Shown piece by piece: positions 56,971 through 64,000 of a DNA stretch of 64,000 bases (its first letter is position 1; the number at the start of each line of letters is the position of its first letter). The DNA is from Terriglobia bacterium (lineage in GTDB: Bacteria > Acidobacteriota > Terriglobia > Bryobacterales > UBA6623). The stretch lies in the NCBI GenBank assembly GCA_009838515.1, contig VXRL01000044.1, positions 70,814 to 134,813 on the forward strand. The letters are read 5' to 3'. The translations under genes were made by a program, and so were the position numbers. The notes under the pieces are model-generated. The model was given only the letters and a program-made list of their open reading frames with translations. It did no database searches and was not told the origin of the DNA.

Positions 56971-57961
56971 GAGCGTTTGGCACGGCAAGACGATCTACGC
57001 GTCCTGTCCCTGATCGCGAGCGCGACCGAGATCGTCTGCGCACTCGGCTTGCGGAACCGGCTGGTAGGGCGTTCGCACGAATGCGACTATCCTCCTGATG
57101 TGAGGGAACTGCCCCAGGCCACGCAACCCCGCTTCGACGTGCACGCTTCAAGCCAAGAGATCGACAGACAGGTCAAGGCCCTGTCCAGCGAGGCGCGGGC
57201 CCTCGACGCGCTGGGCGTCTACGACATGCAGCCAGGGGCGCTGCGCGCGACCCGGCCAACCCACATCATCACGCAGAGCCAGTGCGACGTCTGCGCGGTC
57301 AGTCTGCGCGACGTGGAGATGGCGGTTGCCCGCGAGGCCGGCTGCGGCGCGAAGATCGTATCCTTGGAGCCCAATTCCCTAGCCGACATCTGGGCGGACT
57401 TCCGACGAGTGGCGGATGCATTGGGGCATGGCTCGGCAGGTGTCGCCTTGGTGTCGGACACGAAGCGCCGCATCGACGCGGTCGGCGAAGCTGCCCGCGA
57501 TCTGCCGTGGCGGCCGACCGTGGCAGCGATCGAATGGATTGACCCGCTGATGGCCGCAGGCAACTGGATGCCGGAACTGATCGAGATCGCCGGAGGAAGG
57601 TGCCTGTTCGGCAGCGCAGGCCAGCACTCGCCTTGGATCGGCTTCGAGGATGTGCTGCGAGCCGACCCGGACGTTATCCTGCTGAGCCCGTGCGGCTTCG
57701 ACATCGAACGGACGCTGGCGGACGTGCCGATCCTGCAAGCCGAGCCCCGCTGGTCCTCTTTGAAGGCAGTTCGCAGGGAGCAGGTCTTTGTCGCCGACGG
57801 CAACCAGTTCTTCAACCGCCCTGGACCCCGGCTGGCCGAATCCGTCGAGATCCTCGCCGAGATCCTTCATCCGGACACATTCGATTTCGGCCACAAGGGC
57901 GAGGCCTGGGTGGCAGTGCCGCAGGCCGAACAGTGCAGCGGAGAGTCCGGCACGGACGCCG

Positions 57962-59099
<1,138 letters not shown>

Positions 59100-59122
<23 letters not shown>

Positions 59123-59738
59123 GCGCCCCCTTCTTCTCCGCCTCGTAGCGCAGATGGCGGTAGACCTCGCGGACCTGCTCCAATGTCATGGCTTCGCTGC
59201 CGCCCGTGTCGATCACGTAATCAGCGTACTTGCGCTTCTCGTCCAACGGCATCTGTCGGCCGAGCCTCGCTTCGGCCTCGGCGCGAGTGGAGCCTTCGCG
59301 CCGCACGAAGCGATCAATCTGAGCCTCTCGCGGGCAGGCCGCCAAGACCAAGCGATCATAGCGGCGGTAGCTGCCGGTCTCGACCATGATCGCCGCTTCC
59401 ACCAATGCGACCGCATCTGGGTTGCGCTGCGCGGTGCGTCGGAAAAAGTCCTCCACGCGTTCGAAGACGCGCGGATGCACGATGGCGTTCAGGCGCTCCA
59501 ACTCGTCCTCGCTCGCGAACACGACCCTGGCCAGCGCCTTGCGGTCGATTGCGCCGTCCGCCCCCAGCACCTGCTCACCAAAGGCTGCGGTTACCTCCCC
59601 GAGCGCGGCGGCGTCCTCCGCCAAGATCGCATGTCCGAGCCGGTCTGCTTGCAGGACTACGCAGCCGAGACGCTCGAACTCGCTAGCGGCGAAACTCTTG
59701 CCGCTAGCGAGGCCGCCCGTCAAGCCGACTCTCAGCAT
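59100..59738 (-). CDS. coaE: Dephospho-CoA kinase
   Basis: The product is 212 residues. LRVGLTGGLASGKSFAASEFE is the P-loop start of CoaE; QADRLGHAIL, HPRVFERV and CPREAQIDRF follow. It phosphorylates dephospho-CoA in the last step of CoA synthesis. The ATG at 59738 is taken since upstream in-frame codons belong to the tRNA-Gln gene. Confidence 0.95.
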
Positions 59739-59764
59739 CGGTGCGGCGAGACAGCCTTGCAGAG

Positions 59765-59838
59765 TGGCTGGCCGGGGAGGATTCGAACCTCCACAACGGG
59801 CTCCAAAGGCACGTGTCCTACCGTTAGACGACCGGCCA
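59765..59838 (-). tRNA. tRNA-Gln (anticodon TTG)
   Basis: On the minus strand the acceptor TGGCCGG pairs with CCGGCCA, the anticodon loop CTTTGGA carries TTG, and the T-arm has TTCGAAT with a CCA end. The anticodon stem has one mismatch in the middle (T29-C41). Located just upstream of coaE. Confidence 0.93.
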
Positions 59839-59905
59839 TCGGCTCGTTCGGTTAGCTTAGCACGCCCAGTTGTGGCTAGCGGTCCAGCGGCCGCAGGGCA
59901 CACCC

Positions 59906-61315
59906 CTACTGGTGGCCTTCGGCGCTTACAGGCAGACCGCTGAGCAGAATCTCCTCGCCGGCCCGCAGGCCCGTTGCGATCAGGGCCTCGGTGTCGCTGA
60001 CATCCTGCACGCGCACCTCGCGGCGGAGAAACTCGCCGTCGCTGCGGACGTAAACGAAGCTCGGTCCTTCGCCGTCCGCGCTCCTGAGCGCTTCGCGCGG
60101 CACCAGCACTCCCTCGGGGCGATTAGCCGCATGCACGTCGACGCTGGCAGACAAGTCCGGCAGGATGCGCTCATCATGATCCTCAACCATGATGCGCATG
60201 GGGATGTGCTTGATGAACGCGCCGGGCTGGCCCCGGCTAAATCTCGAGCCGGCCGATCCTGAACTCGCCATCGCACCGATTTCCAATACCCGTCCCCGGA
60301 ACTGCTCGCCCGGATACGCGTCAAGCTCGACCACCGCCTCGTCGCCGATGCGAATGGACTGCGCATCCACCTGATTGACCGACGCATTGACAACCATCTG
60401 CGACACGTCCACGATGCGCATGAAGAGCGCCCCGGGATATATCTGGTCGCCCTCCGTGGCTTGGGAGAACTGGCCGCCCCGGCCGAACAGCGTCTCGTGG
60501 ACGACCATGCCCGGGATCGGAGCCTTGACTTGAAGCCGCTTAAGGTCGCGCACGTGACGGCCCACGTGCAACTCTTCTTCGCGCACAATCAGTTCCTGAC
60601 CGCGAATGCTCGCGTCGTGGACAACTTCCTTGATCCTGCCCTCTTCTTCGAGCTGGCCCCACGTGGCGCGGGCCTCCTCCGAAACGTTTTTCAGCACCTC
60701 GGCCTCGATCTGAGAGCGCACCTCCGCAGTCTTCAGATCCAACAGCGCCTTCTGGTACTCGGCCTTGGCGGTCACCCGCGCCTGGCGTTCGGTCTCTTTG
60801 AGAATCTGAACGTCGGCGATGTGTTTCTTGAGGTTCGACTGCCTCCGGACCACGCTTGACTCGACATCGTCGATGTGATCCACGAGCCACTTCAGCTCGA
60901 ATTCCGCCACGACAGCCCCTGCTTTGACAATGCTGCCAGCAGGCGCAAGGGACATGATGGTCAGGTCGGCTCTGCCGGCATCGCGCGGGCCGCGCATCTG
61001 CGGCACGCGAATCGCAGCGAACTTCAGCGTTTCGATCGTTCCGCCCACCCGCAAGGTCGTCAGCAATTCCCCGCCAGCAGCCGTCGCCAGCCGAGCTTGG
61101 GTGCCGACACCTGAACCTGACAAGGCGTCCACACCACGATTGGCAAGGGCCAATATCGCCAGAGCAGTCGCCAGCGATGCGACCAAGCACAGGCCCGCGG
61201 TGAGCCCGAGGCTTGGCTTGCGGGCGTGCCCGGGAGGGCCGGGAGGCGGAACCGGCTGCGGACGCCGCTCGACTTGTGGGGACTGTGGCAGTGGAGAAGG
61301 GTTGCTGGTAGACAT
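59906..61315 (-). CDS. HlyD-family membrane fusion protein (duplicate copy A)
   Basis: The product is 469 residues from the ATG at 61315. A proline-rich N-terminus precedes one membrane helix (about 38-58), then a lipoyl half, a long coiled coil (about 150-235) with KKHIADVQILKETERQAR, and a barrel region. It is a near-duplicate of the next gene. No permease or ATPase is adjacent. A TATAAT box (61362-61367) sits 46 bases before the start. Confidence 0.85.
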   Translation of the reverse strand: MSTSNPSPLPQSPQVERRPQPVPPPGPPGHARKPSLGLTAGLCLVASLATALAILALANRGVDALSGSGVGTQARLATAAGGELLTTLRVGGTIETLKFAAIRVPQMRGPRDAGRADLTIMSLAPAGSIVKAGAVVAEFELKWLVDHIDDVESSVVRRQSNLKKHIADVQILKETERQARVTAKAEYQKALLDLKTAEVRSQIEAEVLKNVSEEARATWGQLEEEGRIKEVVHDASIRGQELIVREEELHVGRHVRDLKRLQVKAPIPGMVVHETLFGRGGQFSQATEGDQIYPGALFMRIVDVSQMVVNASVNQVDAQSIRIGDEAVVELDAYPGEQFRGRVLEIGAMASSGSAGSRFSRGQPGAFIKHIPMRIMVEDHDERILPDLSASVDVHAANRPEGVLVPREALRSADGEGPSFVYVRSDGEFLRREVRVQDVSDTEALIATGLRAGEEILLSGLPVSAEGHQ

Positions 61316-61361
61316 GCTCGTGCGTAGCGGCCCAGCCAACGGTGGACTATAGGCCACGTTG

Positions 61362-61367
61362 ATTATA
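61362..61367 (-). promoter_or_regulatory. -10 box (TATAAT) upstream of HlyD copy A
   Basis: A consensus TATAAT on the minus strand, in a context (GATTATAG on the plus strand) shared with the promoter of copy B. Confidence 0.5.
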
Positions 61368-61406
61368 GGCCCCGCGACGGTTCGCCAGCAGTGGCGAGGC
61401 GTATTC

Positions 61407-62816
61407 CTAGCGATAGGCTTTGGTGCTGGCAGGCAGGCCGCTGAGCAGAATCTCCTCGCCAGCCTGCAGGCCCGTTTCGATCAGGGCCTCGGTGTCGCTC
61501 ACATCCTGCACGCGGACATCACGGCGGAGAAACTGGCCGTCGCTGTGAACGTAAACGTAGCTCGATCCGCGCGAGTTCGCACTCCTGAGCGCCTCGCGCG
61601 GAACCAGCACTCCCTTCGGCCGATTGGACGCCCGCACGTCCACGCTAGCAGACAAGTCCGGCAGAATGCGCTCGTCATGATCTTCGATCAGGATGCGCAT
61701 TGGGATGTGCTTGATAAATGCGCCGGGCTTGCCCCGGCTATACCTCGAGCCGGCCGATCCTGAACTCGCCATCGCGGCGATTTCCAATACCCGTCCCCGG
61801 AACCGCTCGCCTGGATACGCGTCAAGTCCGACCACCGCCTCGTCGCCGATACGAATGGACTGCGCATCCACCTGATTGACAGACGCATTGACAACCATCT
61901 GCGACACGTCCACGATGCGCATGAAGAGCGCCCCGGGATAGATCTGGTCGCCTTCCTTGGCCTGGGCAAACTGGCCGCTCTTGTTGAACATCGACTCGAG
62001 CACGATCATGCCCGGGATCGGCGCCTTGACTTGGAGACGGCCCAGGTCGCGCACGTGGCGGCCCACGTGCAACTCTTCTTCGCGCACAAACAGTTCCTCA
62101 CCGCGAATGCTTGCGTCGTGGACAACTTCCTTGATCCTGCCCTCTTCTTCGAGCTGGCCCCAAATGGCGTGAGCCTCCTGCGAAACGTTCTTCAGCACCT
62201 CGGCCTCGATCTGAGAGCGCACCTCCGCAGTCTTCAGATCCAATAGCGCCTTCTGGTATTCGGCCTTGGCGGTTACCCGCGCCTGGCGTTCGGTCTCTTT
62301 GAGAATCTGAACGTCGGCGATGTGTTTCTTGAGGTTCGACTGCCTCCGGACCACGCTTGACTCGACATCGTCGATGTGATCCACGAGCCACTTCAGCTCG
62401 AATTCCGCCACGACAGCCCCTGCTTTGACAATGCTGCCAGCAGGCGCAAGGGACATGATGGTCAGGTCGGCTCTGCCGGCATCGCGCGGGCCGCGCATCC
62501 GTGGCACGCGAATCGCCGCGTACTTCAGCGTTTCGATCGTTCCGCCTACGCGCAAGGACTTCTGAAGTTCCCCGCCGGTGGCTTCCGCCAGGCGGGCCTG
62601 TGCACCGGCACTCGAGCCCGATGAGGTGTCCACAGCGCGATTAGCTAGGGTCCAAATCGCCAAGGCGGTCACCAGCGATGCGACCAAGCACAAGCCCAGA
62701 GTGAGGCCGGCACTGGGCTTGCGGGGCTGCCCTGGAGGGCTGGGAGGTGCGACCGGCTCCGGGCGTTGCTCGACTTCAGGCGCTCGAGGCAGCGGCAAGG
62801 GGTTTATAGCAGACAT
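61407..62816 (-). CDS. HlyD-family membrane fusion protein (duplicate copy B)
   Basis: The product is 469 residues. It aligns end to end with copy A, being nearly identical from about residue 105 to 240 and again in much of the barrel, while the proline-rich N-terminus has diverged. It has the same one membrane helix and coiled coil. A TATAAT (62874-62879) lies 57 bases upstream. Its partner transporter is not in the window. Confidence 0.85.
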   Translation of the reverse strand: MSAINPLPLPRAPEVEQRPEPVAPPSPPGQPRKPSAGLTLGLCLVASLVTALAIWTLANRAVDTSSGSSAGAQARLAEATGGELQKSLRVGGTIETLKYAAIRVPRMRGPRDAGRADLTIMSLAPAGSIVKAGAVVAEFELKWLVDHIDDVESSVVRRQSNLKKHIADVQILKETERQARVTAKAEYQKALLDLKTAEVRSQIEAEVLKNVSQEAHAIWGQLEEEGRIKEVVHDASIRGEELFVREEELHVGRHVRDLGRLQVKAPIPGMIVLESMFNKSGQFAQAKEGDQIYPGALFMRIVDVSQMVVNASVNQVDAQSIRIGDEAVVGLDAYPGERFRGRVLEIAAMASSGSAGSRYSRGKPGAFIKHIPMRILIEDHDERILPDLSASVDVRASNRPKGVLVPREALRSANSRGSSYVYVHSDGQFLRRDVRVQDVSDTEALIETGLQAGEEILLSGLPASTKAYR

Positions 62817-62873
62817 GATTACCCGTGCACGGGCGCTGAGCCGACGGCGCGCTATCGGACACGCTGATTGCTG

Positions 62874-62879
62874 ATTATA
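62874..62879 (-). promoter_or_regulatory. -10 box (TATAAT) upstream of HlyD copy B
   Basis: A consensus TATAAT on the minus strand in the same context as copy A, so the duplication included the promoter. CCCGTGCACGGG, a perfect 12-bp palindrome at 62822-62833, lies between it and the start. Confidence 0.5.
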
Positions 62880-62977
62880 GACCCGCGGCGGCTTGCCGCG
62901 ACAGCACCGGGCATGAACAGGCCTCGAGCGGCATCATATTCCCGTGTGAGTGGGCGGATTTGCGGATTCCGCGGGAC

Positions 62978-63868
62978 TCAAGCCCGCTCGCGGCCGTCGA
63001 AGGACAGTCGATCGGCCTCGATCGCGTCCCGGTTGAGCAGCACGATGTGCTGGTTCGCCGGCTCGCGCGTCACCGGATCCCTGTCAAGGCCCAAGCGCTT
63101 CATCGTGTAGTACAGGAAGGCGCGGCGGACCCGCAGCGTGACCCTTCCGTCCTCCATGCCGTAGTCGAGCGCGATGACCTCCTTCTGGGACGCGGACAGC
63201 CCAGGGTGCGGGCCGATGTCCAAGGCCACGTGCTCGTGCCAGTCGCGATCCGTGTCCGGATCGTTGTCGGGCCGCCGCGTGCCCCGCGTGCCGATGACCC
63301 GCGCCAGCAGGAAGTCCTTGTACAGGCGGTCCCTGTCGCAAAACGCCCTGATGTGCCAGCGGAAGCCGTCGAAACCGATCGCATGCGGCGCGATCCAACG
63401 CCACTCCGGCATCGGCGCGCTCAGGGACTGGTACCGGATCTCGAGTGCTAGCTCTTCGCGCAAAGTCTCCAAGACGGTCTGCAGTATGGTCGGATCGACG
63501 ACGCGCGTGGGGGCCGGGGCCGCATCGAACACGGGATATTCCATGGCCCATGACTCTGGCTTGGTCACGATGCCATCGGAAAGCGCGCGCAGCTGGTTCA
63601 AGTAGGTGGAAGCGTCCAGTTTGAGGAACAGCGGCATGAAGCTGTCGCTGCGCAGATAGCTTCTGGCGCTCTTGTCGTAGACCATGTTTTCCGGTGCCAG
63701 TTTCAGATACCGGTTCAGATCGGTCGAGGCTTGGTTGACCGAGACACCGAAGATCTTCATCAGGTCACCTCGGTTCATCCTGCCTTCGAAATAGAGCCGA
63801 AACTCGATGAATTCCAGCCGCTTCTCGACGCCCCATCGCAAGTTGGACTCTCTATTCGAACTGCGCAC
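62978..63868 (-). CDS. WYL-domain transcriptional regulator, BrxR/CapW-like
   Basis: The product is 296 residues from a GTG behind GGGAG. An N-terminal winged helix (RWGVEKRLEFIEFRLYFEGRM and VSVNQASTDLNRYLK), a WYL domain (LEIRYQSLSAP, WRWIAPHAIGFDGFRWHIRAFC) and a C-terminal WCX-like domain ending in REPANQHIVLL are seen. The layout and N-terminal sequence fit the BrxR/CapW repressors that control BREX and CBASS defence operons. The gene reads away from the right edge, so the regulated genes probably start beyond it. Confidence 0.82.
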   Translation of the reverse strand: MRSSNRESNLRWGVEKRLEFIEFRLYFEGRMNRGDLMKIFGVSVNQASTDLNRYLKLAPENMVYDKSARSYLRSDSFMPLFLKLDASTYLNQLRALSDGIVTKPESWAMEYPVFDAAPAPTRVVDPTILQTVLETLREELALEIRYQSLSAPMPEWRWIAPHAIGFDGFRWHIRAFCDRDRLYKDFLLARVIGTRGTRRPDNDPDTDRDWHEHVALDIGPHPGLSASQKEVIALDYGMEDGRVTLRVRRAFLYYTMKRLGLDRDPVTREPANQHIVLLNRDAIEADRLSFDGRERA

Positions 63869-63983
63869 TTCGTTTCTCCCGCGTTCTAACCGCCGCCGTT
63901 CGCTCGCGCTATCCTTCGTCGCGCTGGGATAACAACCCCCCCCACCCAAAAAACGCCCCCAAATGAGCGCGGGTCCGAAAACA

Positions 63984-63994
63984 AACATAATGTT
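63984..63994. promoter_or_regulatory. AACATAATGTT palindrome, possible operator
   Basis: A perfect 5-1-5 inverted repeat in an AT-rich patch about 115 bases upstream of the WYL regulator. It may be the site at which a BrxR/CapW-type repressor binds. The sequence between has C- and A-runs and no gene. Confidence 0.35.
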
Positions 63995-64000
63995 AAATTT

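Larger units (their letters stand above)
59906..62879 (-). repeat. Tandem gene duplication of HlyD adaptor (~1.45 kb unit)
   Basis: The two units have equal coding length (1410 bp each) and are separated by 91 bp. The longest stretch of near identity covers the coiled-coil region, for example 60570-60990 against 62070-62490, with far fewer silent differences than elsewhere, consistent with recent duplication or gene conversion. Confidence 0.8.

Noticed and set aside
56900..56976. Cobalamin riboswitch upstream of the B12-binding-like gene
   Set aside because: The -10 box is directly at the start codon and the divergent ThuA gene leaves no room; no B12-box was seen.
59739..59903. N-terminal extension of CoaE across tRNA-Gln
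   Set aside because: The extra residues are simply the translated tRNA; CoaE starts at LRVGLTGG.

Overview
The window is GC-rich, gene-dense bacterial chromosome, most likely from an Acidobacteriota-type organism. This is an inference from gene content: a very large Oar-like TonB-dependent receptor with an N-terminal carboxypeptidase-regulatory domain, several sulfatase/DUF1501/ThuA/arylsulfotransferase-type secreted proteins, a set of DUF6152-type and related secreted proteins, and a complete Na+-translocating NADH:quinone reductase operon. No rRNA or taxonomic marker is present to prove it.

Layout. 1-9.4 kb: an exported mannonate-dehydratase-like protein cut by the left edge, the TonB receptor, a sulfite-oxidase-like molybdoenzyme, a DUF4143 ATPase, a 46-bp tandem repeat, the ribosome GTPase der, a MerR regulator and a ThiS/MoaD-like carrier. 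9.7-16.9 kb: nqrABCDEF-apbE-nqrM, a complete sodium pump with its flavin transferase and maturation factor. 16.8-24.7 kb: an SDR, a GNAT, an 18-residue beta-helix repeat protein, an outer-membrane barrel, a 5'-nucleotidase, three secreted proteins and a broken vapC. 25.0-27.1 kb: a compact bacterial microcompartment locus with a class II aldolase carrying a probable encapsulation helix, one hexameric shell protein and three pentameric vertex proteins. 27.1-35.1 kb: a mazEF pair, an oligogalacturonate-lyase-like propeller, a fatty acyl reductase, threonine aldolase, a secreted protein, a sulfatase and an OsmC-like protein whose reactive cysteine codon is an in-frame TGA. 35.1-47.7 kb: rapZ, hpf, an acyltransferase, DUF1501, an MNT/HEPN pair with a frameshifted toxin, DUF2203, a sulfatase, cysS, an aldo/keto reductase-lactonase pair, murQ and an esterase. 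47.7-54.1 kb: a four-gene efflux operon (two HlyD-type adaptors, a MacB/FtsX permease, TolC). 54.1-64 kb: tRNA-Pro, arylsulfotransferase, ThuA, a B12-binding-like protein, htrA, coaE, tRNA-Gln, a tandem duplication of HlyD genes, and a WYL regulator resembling BrxR/CapW at the right edge.

How genes may work together. The fuculose-phosphate-aldolase-like enzyme and microcompartment shell, the aldo/keto reductase plus lactonase pair, the mannonate dehydratase and the sulfatases all fit use of sulfated, fucose/rhamnose/uronate-containing polysaccharide. The NQR pump fits a sodium-based, probably marine, energy economy.

Most notable observations: (1) a probable selenocysteine OsmC with a SECIS-like hairpin; (2) the minimal microcompartment locus; (3) a recurrent TANNNT-N6-start-codon arrangement at ten genes, implying widespread leaderless transcription; (4) a BrxR/CapW-like regulator at the edge, suggesting a defence system just outside the window.
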